This document shows, piece after piece, positions 36,230 to 47,352 of a stretch of 64,000 nucleotides of DNA. The notes beneath the pieces were generated by a model that was not told the origin of the DNA, did not search any database, and saw only the letters and a list, made by a program, of their open reading frames with translations. Numbering within the stretch: position 1 is the first letter of the stretch; each line of letters begins with the position of its first letter. Position numbers and translations under genes: made by a program. The stretch covers positions 16,028 through 80,027 of the forward strand of contig JAITSU010000026.1 in the NCBI GenBank assembly GCA_031287525.1, written 5' to 3'. Source of the DNA: Zoogloeaceae bacterium (GTDB taxonomy: Bacteria; Pseudomonadota; Gammaproteobacteria; Burkholderiales; Rhodocyclaceae).

Positions 36230-37771
36230 ATGCGTTTTTTCCGTCTGCTGAAAATTTTTCTCATTGCCAGCCGCTATGGACTGGATACTCTGGTGCTGGA
36301 GATGGCTGGGGCAAAACGGCTGGCGCGAAGCTTGCGGATTTTGCAATTCTGGCGCGACCTCTCTGAACCGCGCGCGGTGCGCTTGCGGCTGGCGCTGGAA
36401 AATCTGGGACCGATTTTTGTGAAGTTTGGGCAGGTGTTGTCGACCCGCCGCGATTTGTTGCCGCCGGATATTGCCGAGGAGCTGGCGAAGCTGCAAGATC
36501 AGGCGCCGCCGTTTGCGCCGGAAGTGGCGTTGCGGGAAATCGAAAAAGCTTACGACAAGCCCGCTTCCGCCGTGTTCGGGGCGTTTGATCCGGCTTCGGT
36601 GGCTTCGGCTTCCATCGCGCAGGTGCATTGGGCGAGTTTGCAGGATGGGCGGGAGGTCGCGGTCAAGATTTTGCGACCGGATATTCGCGGCGTGATCGAA
36701 CACGATTTGGCGTTGATGGATGCGGTTGCCACCTTGCTGGAAAAAATCTGGGAGGATGGCAGACGTTTGAAATCACGCGAGGTGGTGGCGGAGTTTGCCA
36801 AGTATCTGCGCGATGAACTGGATTTGATGCGCGAGGCGGCGAACTGCTCGCAGTTGCGACGCAATTTTGCGGATTCTTCGCTGTTGATTGTGCCGGAGGT
36901 GTTCTGGGATTGGTGCACGCCGACGGTGATGGTGATGGAGCGGATGCGCGGTACGCCGATTTCGCATATCGACAAGTTACGCGCGAAGGGCATCAGTCTG
37001 GAAAAACTGTCCACCGCTGGCGTGGAGATTTTTTTCACGCAGGTGTTCCGCGACGGGTTTTTTCATGCCGACATGCATCCGGGCAATATTCTCGTGCATG
37101 ACGACGGGCGCTATATCGCGCTGGATTTCGGCATCGTCGGCACCTTGACCGACACCGACAAAAATTATCTGGCGCGCAACTTTCTCGCCTTCTTCCAACG
37201 CGATTACAAGCGCGTGGCGGAGGTGCATGTGGAATCGGGCTGGGCGCCGGCGTCGACGCGCATCGACGAATTTGAATCCGCCATCCGTTCTGTTTGCGAA
37301 CCCATTTTTGACCGTCCCCTGCGGGATATTTCCTTCGGCAAGGTTCTTCTGCGCCTGTTCCAGACCAGCCGCCGCTTCAATGTGGAAATCCAGCCGCAAC
37401 TCATCATGCTGCAAAAAACCCTGTTGAATATCGAAGGGCTGGGGCGGCAACTCGACCCGGAACTGGATTTGTGGAAGACCGCCAAACCCTTTCTGGAACG
37501 CTGGATGAACGAGCAACTCGGCTGGCGCGGCTTCCTGCGCGGTGTGCAGCGGGAAGCGCCGCAATGGTCGCGCACCCTGCCGCAGCTACCGCGCCTCGCG
37601 CGGCAGGCGTTGCTGGAGATAACGGCAGGCGAGCAGACGAATCAGGCATTGCGTCGGGATATTGACCGCCTCGCCGCCCGTCTCGCCCGCCAGAACCGGA
37701 GACAAACCCTGCTGGCGATATGGCTGCTTTTGCTGTGCGCGCTTGTCGCGACGGTTCAGTTTTTGAATTGA
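36230..37771 (+). CDS. ubiB: UbiB, ABC1/ADCK-type atypical kinase for ubiquinone synthesis
   Basis: UbiB is a membrane-associated kinase-like ATPase needed for ubiquinone biosynthesis. The 513-aa protein (start ATG 36230) shows the KxGQ motif '[19 protein letters not shown]', the Ala-rich loop region '[12 protein letters not shown]', the ion-pair lysine in '[10 protein letters not shown]', '[18 protein letters not shown]' (catalytic loop) and '[11 protein letters not shown]' (DFG). The C-terminus ends with a hydrophobic anchor ('[18 protein letters not shown]'). No ubiE or ubiJ is adjacent. The SNF2-type gene begins seven bases after its stop, so the two may be co-transcribed. Confidence 0.95.
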   Translation: MRFFRLLKIFLIASRYGLDTLVLEMAGAKRLARSLRILQFWRDLSEPRAVRLRLALENLGPIFVKFGQVLSTRRDLLPPDIAEELAKLQDQAPPFAPEVALREIEKAYDKPASAVFGAFDPASVASASIAQVHWASLQDGREVAVKILRPDIRGVIEHDLALMDAVATLLEKIWEDGRRLKSREVVAEFAKYLRDELDLMREAANCSQLRRNFADSSLLIVPEVFWDWCTPTVMVMERMRGTPISHIDKLRAKGISLEKLSTAGVEIFFTQVFRDGFFHADMHPGNILVHDDGRYIALDFGIVGTLTDTDKNYLARNFLAFFQRDYKRVAEVHVESGWAPASTRIDEFESAIRSVCEPIFDRPLRDISFGKVLLRLFQTSRRFNVEIQPQLIMLQKTLLNIEGLGRQLDPELDLWKTAKPFLERWMNEQLGWRGFLRGVQREAPQWSRTLPQLPRLARQALLEITAGEQTNQALRRDIDRLAARLARQNRRQTLLAIWLLLLCALVATVQFLN

Positions 37772-37778
37772 ATACAGA

Positions 37779-40700
37779 ATGGCGACGCTGACTTCGGGCA
37801 ATTTTACGCGCGCAAATGTTCTGGCATGGCTGGGCGAAACCTTCGTCAAACGGGGTGACGCCTACGCGCAGCAAGATCGGGTCAGCCATCTGACGATGAG
37901 TGAATGTCGTATTGAAGCCGATGTGCAAGGGACGCAGCGCAAACCCTACGCTGTTCTGGCGCATATCTCTGAAGCCGGTCTTGTCTCCAGTTGCTCTTGT
38001 CCTGTCGGCGGGGATTGCAAGCATGTGGCGGCGATGTTGTTGAGCGCCCTGGCATCGCGCAGCGACCCGGAACGGGTGTCGCCCGGCGTGTTGTCGTGGA
38101 TTACCGACCTCAAGCATTTGAGTCTGGCGGTGGAAAAAAGTCGCAACGCCCAGCCCGTCAGCAAGCAACGCCTGTTTTATGTGCTGGATTGGGTGGGCGA
38201 CGCGGTCGACATTACGGTGTACAAAGGCGACCGTCCCGGCAACTGCAATCGCTGGATGCTTTCGGAGCGCGTGTTGCTGCAACCGCCGCGTTTTGTTGAT
38301 GAAGAAGACCTGCCCATTCTGCGCGAACTTTGGGTGATGCAGCCCCAGATGCGCGGTTGCAACGTCCGCCTGAATACGGGCAAGCCTTCCGATTTGATGA
38401 GCAAAATTCTGGCAACCGGCCGCCTGTTCGCGGACGACATGGAAACCACACTGGCGCAAGGCGCGCCGCGCCCCGGCAAGGTCATCTGGCAGCATCAGAC
38501 TTCCGGTCAGCAGCATCCGGTCATCGTGGCAGACCCGCCCGCGACGGTGGTCATCACGACCCATCCCTTGTGGTACGTGGACATCCAGCAAGCCTGCGTC
38601 GGGCCGCTGGAACTCGACATCGCGCTGGACGTGCTGCAAAAACTGCTGGCATTACCGCCGCTGTCGCAGCGGGAAGCGGCGCTGGTCGCGGAAGTGTTGA
38701 AAGAAGTCGCGCCGCAAGCGCCTCTGCCGCGCGCCGACAACAGCGCGCCGCCGCGCCCGATCAAGAGCGCCCCCAGAGGCGAGTTGCGGCTGGATTCGCT
38801 GCTGGTGTACAGCGCCCGCCCCTGGCGCGCGCATCCCGGCATTGATTACGACTATGCCGGTCACGCCTTCGATTACGCCGAACCCATGTTGTGTTACGAA
38901 GAAGCGCGCCTCGCCTTTGACGACCCGCGCGAATTTGTCACCCTGCCCGGTGGTGAACTGATGCATATCCAGCGTCAGCCGGAAGCGGAAAAACGCTTGC
39001 TCGCCAGCCTGCGTAAAGTCGGTTTTCAAGCCGTGCCGCCCTACATTCTTTCCGTGCGCGGGCAACGTCCGGCGCATCTTTACAGCCTCGCCGCCGAACG
39101 GGATTGGGATGCGTTCATGCAGGAGGGCGTCGCCCAACTGGAAGCGACGGGCTGGCATGTGCGCTATGCCAGCGATTTTCGCCATCACTATCTGGAAGTG
39201 GAGGCATGGGACGCGAATGTAGATGAAACGGGTGGCGGCTGGCTCGACCTCGACATGGGCGTGCTGGTCGCGGGCGAACGTCTGCCGCTGGCGCCCATGC
39301 TCTCCGACTTGCTGCACCGCGAACCGCGCTGGTTGGACGCCATTTCGCTTGCTGACATTGGCGACGATGAAAATGTGGCGCTGTTTACCGAAGACGGTCG
39401 CCGTCTGCGCGTCAAGGCGGAACGCGTCAAGTCCATTGCCAGGCTGCTGATTGACCTTTTCGACGGCTACCGCGAAGGCCCTTTGCGCCTTTCCCGCTTC
39501 GACGCGGCAAGGCTGGATATTCTGCAAGACACCCGTCGCTGGCAGTTCAAAGGCTCCGACGCGGTGCTGCAACTGGCGGAACGCCTGCGGACCAGTCAGG
39601 GCGTGCGGGACATCGAGCCGCCCAAAGGCTTGCGTCTGGAATTGCGTGATTACCAGCGTACCGGCTTGTCGTGGCTGCAATATCTGCGCGAACACAAGCT
39701 CTCCGGCATCCTTGCCGATGACATGGGCTTGGGCAAAACCGCGCAAACGCTGGCGCATCTGCTGGTCGAAAAAGAAGCCGGTCGCCTCACCCATCCCGCG
39801 CTGATTGTGTTGCCCACCTCGCTGGTCTTCAACTGGAAAAACGAAGCCGCCCGCTTCGCGCCCGATTTGAAAATTCTGAGCCTGCACGGACAAGCGCGGC
39901 GGGAACGCTTTTCCGCCATTCCCGAACATGACGTGGTGCTCACCACCTACCCGCTGCTCTGGCGCGACGGCGAACTGCTGCGCGCCCATGAATATCACAT
40001 GCTGGTGCTGGACGAAGCGCAGACCGTGAAAAACGCCCACAGCAAGGGCGCGGGCGAAGTGCGAAAAATCCAGACCCAACACCGCCTCTGTCTGACCGGC
40101 ACGCCGCTGGAAAATCATCTGGGCGAACTATGGACGCAATTCGATTTCCTGCTGCCGGGCTTTTTGGGCGACGCCAAAAGTTTTACCCGCCTCTGGCGCA
40201 ACCCCATCGAAAAACACGGCGACCTGCTGCGTCGCAACGTGTTGGCGCGGCGCATCCGCCCCTTCATCCTGCGTCGCAAAAAAGACGAAGTGGCGACCGA
40301 ACTGCCGCCCAAGACCACCATCATCCGCACCGTGGAGTTAGTCGGCGCGCAGCGCGATTTGTATGAAACCGTGCGCGCCGCGATGGATGAAAAAGTGCGC
40401 GCCGAAATCGCCTATCGCGGTTTTACGCGCAGCCAGATTGTCATCCTCGACGCGCTCCTGAAACTGCGACAAGTCTGCTGTGACCCGCGCCTGGTCAAAT
40501 CTTCCGTCGCCCGCAAGGTGAAGGAACGCGCCAAACTCGACCTGCTCATGGACATGCTGCCGGAAATGGTCGAAGAAGGGCGACGCATTCTGGTGTTCTC
40601 GCAATTTACCGCCATGCTCGATTTAATCCAGAGCGAACTCGACGCGGCGGGTTTGAAATACCTGCTCCTGACCGGCGAAACCAAAGACCGCGAAACTCCG

Positions 40701-41042
40701 ATTCAGGCGTTTCAGGCAGGCGAAGCGCCGATTTTTCTCATCAGCCTGAAAGCGGGCGGCGTCGGACTCAACCTCACGGCGGCGGATACCGTCATCCACT
40801 ACGACCCCTGGTGGAATCCGGCGGTAGAAAATCAGGCCACCGACCGCGCCCACCGCCTGGGGCAAGACAAACCCGTGTTCGTGTACAAACTGATTGCGGC
40901 AGGCAGCATCGAAGAAAAAATCCTCGCCATGCAGGAACAAAAAGCCGAACTCGCGGCGGGGATACTCTCGGATGAACACAAAGGGGATGTTAAATTTGGC
41001 GAAGCGGATATTGCGGCGTTGTTTGAACCGTTGCCGAGGTAA
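37779..41042 (+). CDS. SWIM-domain SNF2-family helicase/ATPase
   Basis: The 1087-aa protein has an N-terminal SWIM zinc motif ('CSCPVGGDCKHVAAMLL', CxCx-nCxH pattern at residues 73-89), a long middle region, and a SNF2 translocase core in the C-terminal 500 residues. Visible helicase motifs are Walker A 'ADDMGLGKTAQTLA', 'LVLDEAQTVKN', 'LTGTPLENHLGELW', 'LVFSQFTAMLDLIQ', 'SLKAGGVGLNLTAADTVIH' and 'ATDRAHRLGQ'. Bacterial proteins of this kind probably remodel DNA-protein complexes, for instance RNA polymerase, but the role is not settled. The length is typical. It is seven bases downstream of ubiB. Confidence 0.92.
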   Translation: MATLTSGNFTRANVLAWLGETFVKRGDAYAQQDRVSHLTMSECRIEADVQGTQRKPYAVLAHISEAGLVSSCSCPVGGDCKHVAAMLLSALASRSDPERVSPGVLSWITDLKHLSLAVEKSRNAQPVSKQRLFYVLDWVGDAVDITVYKGDRPGNCNRWMLSERVLLQPPRFVDEEDLPILRELWVMQPQMRGCNVRLNTGKPSDLMSKILATGRLFADDMETTLAQGAPRPGKVIWQHQTSGQQHPVIVADPPATVVITTHPLWYVDIQQACVGPLELDIALDVLQKLLALPPLSQREAALVAEVLKEVAPQAPLPRADNSAPPRPIKSAPRGELRLDSLLVYSARPWRAHPGIDYDYAGHAFDYAEPMLCYEEARLAFDDPREFVTLPGGELMHIQRQPEAEKRLLASLRKVGFQAVPPYILSVRGQRPAHLYSLAAERDWDAFMQEGVAQLEATGWHVRYASDFRHHYLEVEAWDANVDETGGGWLDLDMGVLVAGERLPLAPMLSDLLHREPRWLDAISLADIGDDENVALFTEDGRRLRVKAERVKSIARLLIDLFDGYREGPLRLSRFDAARLDILQDTRRWQFKGSDAVLQLAERLRTSQGVRDIEPPKGLRLELRDYQRTGLSWLQYLREHKLSGILADDMGLGKTAQTLAHLLVEKEAGRLTHPALIVLPTSLVFNWKNEAARFAPDLKILSLHGQARRERFSAIPEHDVVLTTYPLLWRDGELLRAHEYHMLVLDEAQTVKNAHSKGAGEVRKIQTQHRLCLTGTPLENHLGELWTQFDFLLPGFLGDAKSFTRLWRNPIEKHGDLLRRNVLARRIRPFILRRKKDEVATELPPKTTIIRTVELVGAQRDLYETVRAAMDEKVRAEIAYRGFTRSQIVILDALLKLRQVCCDPRLVKSSVARKVKERAKLDLLMDMLPEMVEEGRRILVFSQFTAMLDLIQSELDAAGLKYLLLTGETKDRETPIQAFQAGEAPIFLISLKAGGVGLNLTAADTVIHYDPWWNPAVENQATDRAHRLGQDKPVFVYKLIAAGSIEEKILAMQEQKAELAAGILSDEHKGDVKFGEADIAALFEPLPR

Positions 41043-41078
41043 GTCTATGGAGAAGCGTGTGGTGAAGCGCGTTTTACC

Positions 41079-41621
41079 CTACGCCGTCTCCCAACCAAGC
41101 GCCTTTTCCTGCCGCTGGATATAGAGGTTTTCGGCAATCCTGATGTTCTGTTGCCGCGCCTGAATGATGGCTTTTTCGTGGTCGTCTGATTTTGTCTTGT
41201 CGGAGTTCAGCAAGCGGGCAATGTGGGAGCGAAAGGCGATTCTCGCCCCGTCCAGCGGCAAATCGCGGGTATCTCGCAGCTTTCGTTGTGCGTTGGAGAG
41301 GTTGATTTCCTTGTATCTTTTCGGCTTGCCCACCAAACCGATATTGGTTTCAATCGCTTCCAGTTCTTCCAGCGCGGTTGTCAGGCTGGACGCCATGTTT
41401 TTGCTGTTGGCATGTTCTTTGAGGTCGAACTGAACAAGTGATTTTTCAGCGGCGATGATGCGTTCAAGGTTTCCCGATTGTCCTGTTGCTTTCAAGCCGG
41501 ACAACATCTTTTGTCTGGCTTGTGTACGAGCTTGCGCCAATTCTGTGGCTTCAAGTTTTTGCGTGAAAAACTTTTCTCTGGCAGCTATTTTTGTCAGAGA
41601 ATCCGCAATCGTTTCTGTCAT
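41079..41621 (-). CDS. Hypothetical helical protein of a two-gene unit
   Basis: The 180-aa protein is rich in Lys, Glu, Gln and Ala and looks almost wholly alpha-helical with no signal peptide or membrane segment; 'RKLRDTRDLPLDGARIAFRS' is its most conserved-looking stretch. I do not recognise the family. It is coupled to a second unknown gene by a four-base ATGA overlap, so the pair is probably expressed together. It lies convergent to the SNF2-type gene. A role in a small accessory system, such as toxin-antitoxin or phage-derived, is possible but unsupported by any motif. Confidence 0.6.
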   Translation of the reverse strand: MTETIADSLTKIAAREKFFTQKLEATELAQARTQARQKMLSGLKATGQSGNLERIIAAEKSLVQFDLKEHANSKNMASSLTTALEELEAIETNIGLVGKPKRYKEINLSNAQRKLRDTRDLPLDGARIAFRSHIARLLNSDKTKSDDHEKAIIQARQQNIRIAENLYIQRQEKALGWETA

Positions 41622-41866
41622 AGCCTGAACCCTTTGGCTTTGAGAAATTCCTCATTACAGCCAATTTTCAGAATGTCTTTACAGGCTTGCGGCAGTTCTG
41701 CCAGCGCCAGCCATGCCCATCCAGCTTCGTCATCGCCCGCCTCATCTGCTGCCTGGGACTCAAAAACAAAAACCGTGTCTTGCCCCAAATGCATCAAACC
41801 ATTCCTTTTCTCTTCGGTCATGTAACTACGTGGCAAGGGGCGGTCAAGGGGGGTTGTGGTGTTCAT
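41618..41866 (-). CDS. Hypothetical acidic small protein of a two-gene unit
   Basis: The 82-aa protein has a basic N-terminus ('LPRSYMTEEKRNG') followed by an acidic middle ('ADEAGDDEAGWAWLALAEL') and a lysine-rich end. The family is not recognised. It precedes and overlaps the helical protein gene by ATGA. A small acidic protein translated with a larger basic one resembles the layout of an antitoxin with a toxin or of a subunit with its chaperone; no motif decides between these. Confidence 0.55.
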   Translation of the reverse strand: MNTTTPLDRPLPRSYMTEEKRNGLMHLGQDTVFVFESQAADEAGDDEAGWAWLALAELPQACKDILKIGCNEEFLKAKGFRL

Positions 41867-41929
41867 TTGGACATTCTCCGGTCAATCAATGTGTGCAGTA
41901 TACAGCTTGCCATTTTCATGAGGAACGCT

Positions 41930-42331
41930 TCACCCCAACAGCACAAACCCCCACACCACCGCCGCCAGCGACAAACTGACAAAAACGGCGGCGCTGCCTA
42001 AATCCTTGGCGCGACCGGCGAGGGCGTGGACTTCAGGGGAGGTTTTGTCGACGATGGCTTCGATGGCGGAGTTCAGCAGTTCGGTGATCAGGATGATGAA
42101 CAGGCTGCCGACCAGGAGGGCGCGCTCAATGCCGGTTTTGCCGAGGTAAAGTCCCAGCGGCAGGGCGACGATGACGAGGGCGAGTTCCTGCCGGAAGGCG
42201 GCTTCGTGTTGCCAGGCGGCCTTGAAGCCCTTGGCGGAGTATTTCAGGGCGTTGATGAGGCGAGCCAGACCGGGCCTGCTTTTCAGGCGCGAGGCGTCAG
42301 AGGGGTCGGGGGGATTCAAGGGCGCGGTCAT
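41930..42331 (-). CDS. dgkA: Diacylglycerol kinase
   Basis: DgkA is the small trimeric membrane kinase that recycles diacylglycerol to phosphatidate. The 133-aa protein has an N-terminal amphipathic region ('[17 protein letters not shown]'), an invariant '[12 protein letters not shown]' active-site helix, and three membrane segments. The N-terminus is about ten residues longer than in E. coli. Its start overlaps the uvrA stop (ATGA), so the two genes are co-translated, an odd but clear coupling. Confidence 0.94.
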   Translation of the reverse strand: MTAPLNPPDPSDASRLKSRPGLARLINALKYSAKGFKAAWQHEAAFRQELALVIVALPLGLYLGKTGIERALLVGSLFIILITELLNSAIEAIVDKTSPEVHALAGRAKDLGSAAVFVSLSLAAVVWGFVLLG

Positions 42332-45171
42332 GGTTGGCGTTCCAGCAGCGGTTGCAAAAATTTTCCGGTGTAGCTTTCCTTTGTCGCGGCGACGGTTTCC
42401 GGTGTGCCGGCGACGAGGATGCGTCCGCCGCCGTCGCCGCCTTCCGGTCCCAGGTCAATCAGCCAGTCGGCGGTCTTGATGACATCGAGATTGTGTTCGA
42501 TGACGACGACGGTGTTGCCGTGTTCAACGAGGCGGCGCAGCACGGAGAGCAGCATTTCGATGTCGGCGAAGTGCAGTCCGGTGGTGGGTTCGTCGAGAAT
42601 ATACAGGGTGCGTCCGGTGTCGCGCTTGGAAAGTTCCAGCGCCAGTTTGACGCGCTGCGCCTCGCCGCCGGAGAGGGTGGTGGCGCTTTGCCCCAGGGTG
42701 ATGTAGCTCAAACCCACATCCACCAGTGTTTTCAGCTTGCGGGCGACGTTGGGTACGGGGGCGAAGAATTCGTGCGCCGCTTCCACGGTCATTTCCAGAA
42801 TCTCGTAGATGTTCTTGCCCTTGTACTGGATTTCCAGGGTTTCGCGGTTGTAACGTTTGCCGTGGCAGACATCGCAGGGGACGTAGATGTCAGGCAGAAA
42901 GTGCATTTCTACCTTGATGACGCCATCGCCCTGACAGGCTTCGCAGCGTCCGCCCTTGACGTTGAAGGAAAAACGCCCCGGCGCGTAGCCTCTGGCGCGG
43001 GCTTCTTGCATCTGCGCGAAAAGTTCGCGGATGGGCGTGAGCAGTCCGGTGTAGGTGGCGGGATTGGAGCGCGGCGTGCGCCCGATGGGTGCCTGGTCGA
43101 CGCTGATGACTTTATCAAACTGTTCAAGTCCTTCGATGCGCTCGTGCGCGGCGGGTTCGGCGTTGCTGCGGTGAATCTCATGCGCGGCGGCGGCGTACAG
43201 GGTGTCGTTGATGAGCGTCGATTTGCCGGAGCCGGAAACGCCAGTAACGCAAGTCAACAGACCGATGGGAAGCGTGAGGTCGACATTTTTCAGGTTGTTG
43301 CCGGAAGCCCCGATGACGCGCAACCGCTTTTCAGGGTCAGAGAGCTTGGCGGGGCGGCGTTTGGATGGCACGGCGATTTGCCGCCGACCGGAAAGATACG
43401 CGCCCGTGAGGGATTCAGGGTGGGCGGCGATTTCAGCGGGGGTGCCGCTGGCAATGATGTTGCCGCCATGCGCGCCCGCGCCCGCGCCGATGTCGACCAC
43501 GTAATCGGCGCTGCGAATGGCGTCTTCGTCGTGCTCGACCACAATCACCGTGTTGCCCATGTCGCGCAGCCGTTTCAGGGTTTGCAGCAGGCGGTCATTA
43601 TCGCGCTGATGCAAGCCGATGGAAGGCTCATCCAGCACATACATCACGCCGGTCAGCCCCGAACCAATCTGGCTCGCCAGCCGGATACGCTGCGATTCGC
43701 CGCCGGAGAGGGTTTCCGCCGAGCGTTCCAGCGTCAGGTAATCCAGCCCCACGTTGATGAGAAATTGCAGACGGGCGGTGATTTCTTTCAGGATTTTTTC
43801 CGCCACCTGCGCCTTGTTGCCCTGCAATTCCAGATGCTCGACAAAATCCACCGCCGCCCGCAGGGGCAGACGATTGATGTCGTGCAGGGTCTTCGCCTGC
43901 TGCCCGTTGCCCACGCGCACATTGCGCGCTTCCTTTTTCAGACGACTGCCCTCGCAATGCGGGCAGGTCTGGTTGCTGATGAACCGCGCCAGTTCCTCGC
44001 GCGCGGCGAGGGAATCGGTTTCCCGATAACGACGCTCGAAATTCCGCGCGATGCCCTCAAACGGGTGTTCCTTGACGACATGCCGCCCATGCGCCGGATA
44101 GACAAAGCGAATCGCCTCGCGCCCTGAACCGTAGAGAATCGCCTTCTGCGCTTCCGGCGACAAGTCCGCAAAGGGCGTATCGACTTCAAAGCCGTAATGC
44201 TCCGCCAGCGCGACAATCAGCGGGAAATAAAACGAATTGCGCCTGTCCCAACCCTTGATGGCGCCCGCCGCCAGCGACAAATGCGGCTGCTCCACAATCT
44301 TGCGCGCGTCGAACACCTGAATCGCCCCCAGCCCGTCGCAATGCGGGCAAGCGCCGACCGGATTGTTGAAGGAAAACAGGCGCGGCTCCAGTTCCGACAG
44401 GGAATAGGAACAGGCAGGACAGGCAAAACGGGCGGAAAACACGTGCTCGACGCCGGAATCCATTTCCAGCGCGATGGCGCGTCCCTCGGCGTGGCGCAAC
44501 GCCGTTTCAAACGATTCCGCCAAACGCTGGCGCATGTCCGGGCGTACTTTCAGGCGGTCGACCACCACATCCACACTATGCTTGTGCGTCTTGGCGAGTT
44601 TGGGCAGCGCGTCCATCTCGTAAATCTGCCCGTCAATCCGCAGCCGCGCAAACCCCTGCGCGCGCAGTTCGGCGAACAAATCCATCTGCTCGCCCTTGCG
44701 ATTCGCCACCACGGGCGCCAATACCATCAATCGGCGCTCTTCCGGCAAGGCGAGCACATGATCGACCATCTGCGAAACCGTCTGCGCCGCCAGCGGCAGC
44801 CCGTGCTCCGGGCAATACGGCGTACCCGTGCGGGCAAACAGCAGCCGCAGATAATCGTGAATCTCCGTTACTGTGCCGACCGTCGAACGCGGATTATGGC
44901 TGGTCGCCTTCTGTTCAATGGAAATGGCGGGCGACAACCCCTCAATCAGGTCGACATCCGGCTTCTCCATCAACTGCAAAAACTGCCGCGCATAAGCGGA
45001 GAGCGACTCCACATACCGCCGCTGCCCCTCGGCGTAGAGCGTGTCAAACGCCAGCGAAGACTTGCCCGAACCGGATAATCCGGTAATGACAATCAGCTTG
45101 TCGCGGGGCAGGTCGAGGCTGATGTTCTTCAGATTGTGCGTGCGCGCGCCACGTATTTTGATAACGTCCAT
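42328..45171 (-). CDS. uvrA: UvrABC excinuclease subunit A
   Basis: UvrA finds bulky DNA lesions in nucleotide excision repair. I take the ATG at 45171 (947 aa), which gives the family start '[17 protein letters not shown]'; the frame is open to 45207. Two ABC ATPase modules are complete: Walker A '[19 protein letters not shown]' and '[16 protein letters not shown]', signatures '[12 protein letters not shown]' and '[12 protein letters not shown]'. Zinc-binding CxxC pairs occur in the insertion ('CPACSY', 'CPHCDG') and at 'CEACQGDG'/'CDVCHG'. Upstream an OLD-type gene separates it from the MFS and ssb genes with which it is normally linked in betaproteobacteria. Confidence 0.97.
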   Translation of the reverse strand: MDVIKIRGARTHNLKNISLDLPRDKLIVITGLSGSGKSSLAFDTLYAEGQRRYVESLSAYARQFLQLMEKPDVDLIEGLSPAISIEQKATSHNPRSTVGTVTEIHDYLRLLFARTGTPYCPEHGLPLAAQTVSQMVDHVLALPEERRLMVLAPVVANRKGEQMDLFAELRAQGFARLRIDGQIYEMDALPKLAKTHKHSVDVVVDRLKVRPDMRQRLAESFETALRHAEGRAIALEMDSGVEHVFSARFACPACSYSLSELEPRLFSFNNPVGACPHCDGLGAIQVFDARKIVEQPHLSLAAGAIKGWDRRNSFYFPLIVALAEHYGFEVDTPFADLSPEAQKAILYGSGREAIRFVYPAHGRHVVKEHPFEGIARNFERRYRETDSLAAREELARFISNQTCPHCEGSRLKKEARNVRVGNGQQAKTLHDINRLPLRAAVDFVEHLELQGNKAQVAEKILKEITARLQFLINVGLDYLTLERSAETLSGGESQRIRLASQIGSGLTGVMYVLDEPSIGLHQRDNDRLLQTLKRLRDMGNTVIVVEHDEDAIRSADYVVDIGAGAGAHGGNIIASGTPAEIAAHPESLTGAYLSGRRQIAVPSKRRPAKLSDPEKRLRVIGASGNNLKNVDLTLPIGLLTCVTGVSGSGKSTLINDTLYAAAAHEIHRSNAEPAAHERIEGLEQFDKVISVDQAPIGRTPRSNPATYTGLLTPIRELFAQMQEARARGYAPGRFSFNVKGGRCEACQGDGVIKVEMHFLPDIYVPCDVCHGKRYNRETLEIQYKGKNIYEILEMTVEAAHEFFAPVPNVARKLKTLVDVGLSYITLGQSATTLSGGEAQRVKLALELSKRDTGRTLYILDEPTTGLHFADIEMLLSVLRRLVEHGNTVVVIEHNLDVIKTADWLIDLGPEGGDGGGRILVAGTPETVAATKESYTGKFLQPLLERQP

Positions 45172-45335
45172 GAGTAGAAGGATTCCAAGTGTGCGAGGAA
45201 AGAGCATAACATTGCGGCAAGTTGGTAATGTTGCCGCATGCTACTATTATCGAATGGCAAAAGCAGAAATCCGGCGATTCGTCAATAATATGTAAGTGTT
45301 GGCAGATGAAAATGTTCAGGGCAATAGATCATATT

Positions 45336-47150
45336 TCATGCTTCCGGCTCTGCGCCATTTTGATGAACAGTCCTGAACAATTCCGATAACAGGTCGAGTT
45401 TACTGCGGACTTCGACTTGTGCTTTGTTAGATAGTTCAGCATATGGTACTAAGCGGTGCAATTCTCCCTTTGTTAACAGCATTGCCCCACCCAATCTTTG
45501 CGCCAAGTATCTGAAAAAATCTTCGGCCAGGATGCTCAACTTACAACGTTCGGTCTTGGCCTCCCACACGAGCCGTGCCACTTCAGGAGGTGACTTCTGC
45601 CACGCCTCGTAATCAGTAATATTGTTGTCAAAGACCTTTGTGATAAGTGTTTCCGCCAGTGCCTTGTCAATGGCTGTATGAGCTTGCTGGGTAAACAGAT
45701 CATCTGTCGGGTATTGACTTAATGCATATTGGCGCAGCAGTTCCGGTGTAATAAAATAGTTCTCTGACTCGTAACGACGCCAGTAACGAATTTTTAATGC
45801 GCCTTCATCACGATCTTGCCGATTTTGCCCATCATTATCAAGGATGGCCAGACCTGTTAGCTGGGGAAGTAGTCCGCGTAAACTATTGAAATGATCGCGT
45901 GGCGTTACGCCAAACCCGCCTTCGACACGCTCTAGTTCGGCATCAATATCCTGTTGTGGATAATTGTTTTGTACATAGAACGTATTGATGCGCTCATCCC
46001 ATTCATTTGCTACTGGATGTTCCAACCGTTTGGCTAAAGCTCGCAGCATATCTATGTCAGTACCGCCCTCAACGTACAACACATAACCACGTTCTCGCGC
46101 TTTTACATAATGTTCTGCACCAAAGTGCTTCAGGTTATTACGAATATCCAGTTTTTTCGCCAAGTCGTCCGCATGACCTTCAAGCAGCAAAGTCAGATTG
46201 TTGTCTAATGCCTCATCGAGAATTATTTCTGAATGCGTGACCATCACTGCCTGGGAACCATTTTCACTGGCGATGTCGCGTAGTAGTACATATACTTGTT
46301 TTTGGCGCAGAATTTCTAAATGCGCATCTGGTTCATCGACAAGCAGCACACTACCCTTATGCGAATACAAGTAGGCAAACACCAACAGCATTTGCAAAAA
46401 ACCGCGCCCTGCGGACGAGATGTCCAACAAATCCTTTACATCTGGTTGGCGGTAAGTCAAGGCGATGCTACCGCGTGCAGTTTCTTGCGGAGTTTCCAAT
46501 TTCGCATTAAAGAGACGGTTCATCAGTGTGACGATGCGTTGCCAATCCTGGGGGGAGGACTTAACTACGGATAGGCACAGGTTGCGTAGCACGTCAGCTG
46601 TGCGCCCTTGTCCTAACAACACATCCACTCGACCAGGTTGCAAAATAGGTTCTTCGGTATCCAGCCCTGACATGGGATATAGCAGTTCTACGTTCAGCGC
46701 TGCAACATGGGCAATCAAATCCATTTTGGTCATCACTGATTCATCTGGTGAGCAGTACACTAACTCGTCGCCTTGGTTGCGAAAACGCATGGGTAAAGCG
46801 TGAACCTTACCTTTGAATTCCACGCCCACAGTGATGATGAGTGGAATATCCTTGTTGCCCTTGCGCACCAGTGTGTTATGCCAAAAGAATCGAGTGCGCT
46901 GTACTGGCACAGCAACGATACTCAGGCGGTTCAATGAAGTGGCGGTACGTTCTTTCGCGGATGAGTCTTTGCGCGCGTCGTACCAGGTACGCACTGCCTG
47001 TGACCACAGGGCGAGTGCCTGGATGGCGCTGGTCTTGCCGCAGTTGTTGGGACCAATTAGTACAGCGGGATGATCCAGCTCAATGCGCTGCCGTTCTCCA
47101 AAACGCTTGAAGTGCTCGATTTCAAGATAATGCAACAGGCGCATGGTCAA
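45336..47150 (-). CDS. OLD-family nuclease (AAA ATPase with TOPRIM domain)
   Basis: The 604-aa protein has an SMC-like ATPase: 'IEHFKRFGERQRIEL', Walker A 'VLIGPNNCGKTSAI', signature region 'DISSAGRGFLQML', Walker B 'VLLVDEPDAHLEI' and 'VMVTHS'. A TOPRIM domain follows with 'VLYVEGGTDIDMLRAL' (Glu) and 'LAILDNDGQNRQD' (DxD). OLD enzymes cut DNA and several act in phage defence. No UvrD-like partner (as in Gabija) or second effector (as in PARIS) is adjacent, so it would act alone. The gene has lower GC than its neighbours and sits between uvrA and the MFS-ssb pair, which suggests insertion. Confidence 0.85.
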   Translation of the reverse strand: MTMRLLHYLEIEHFKRFGERQRIELDHPAVLIGPNNCGKTSAIQALALWSQAVRTWYDARKDSSAKERTATSLNRLSIVAVPVQRTRFFWHNTLVRKGNKDIPLIITVGVEFKGKVHALPMRFRNQGDELVYCSPDESVMTKMDLIAHVAALNVELLYPMSGLDTEEPILQPGRVDVLLGQGRTADVLRNLCLSVVKSSPQDWQRIVTLMNRLFNAKLETPQETARGSIALTYRQPDVKDLLDISSAGRGFLQMLLVFAYLYSHKGSVLLVDEPDAHLEILRQKQVYVLLRDIASENGSQAVMVTHSEIILDEALDNNLTLLLEGHADDLAKKLDIRNNLKHFGAEHYVKARERGYVLYVEGGTDIDMLRALAKRLEHPVANEWDERINTFYVQNNYPQQDIDAELERVEGGFGVTPRDHFNSLRGLLPQLTGLAILDNDGQNRQDRDEGALKIRYWRRYESENYFITPELLRQYALSQYPTDDLFTQQAHTAIDKALAETLITKVFDNNITDYEAWQKSPPEVARLVWEAKTERCKLSILAEDFFRYLAQRLGGAMLLTKGELHRLVPYAELSNKAQVEVRSKLDLLSELFRTVHQNGAEPEA

Positions 47151-47352
47151 ATATCCCCTTTGGGTTGTGGTGTCGCTTGGTCTTGTTCAGTATTCTATAC
47201 GTTGCCATAGAAGCCACGCATGATGGTATTTGAGTTAATCCAATTATCATCGACACGCTTTGCATGGTCAGTACGTATGACGCGAAAACTGTTAATATAG
47301 CCGCCTTTGTCCGTTCCTGTCACATGTCTTTTTTGTTTTTTTCCCCTTGCAT

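Noticed and set aside
45336..47150. Gabija or PARIS system
   Set aside because: The OLD-like gene has no UvrD-type helicase or AriB-type partner next to it.
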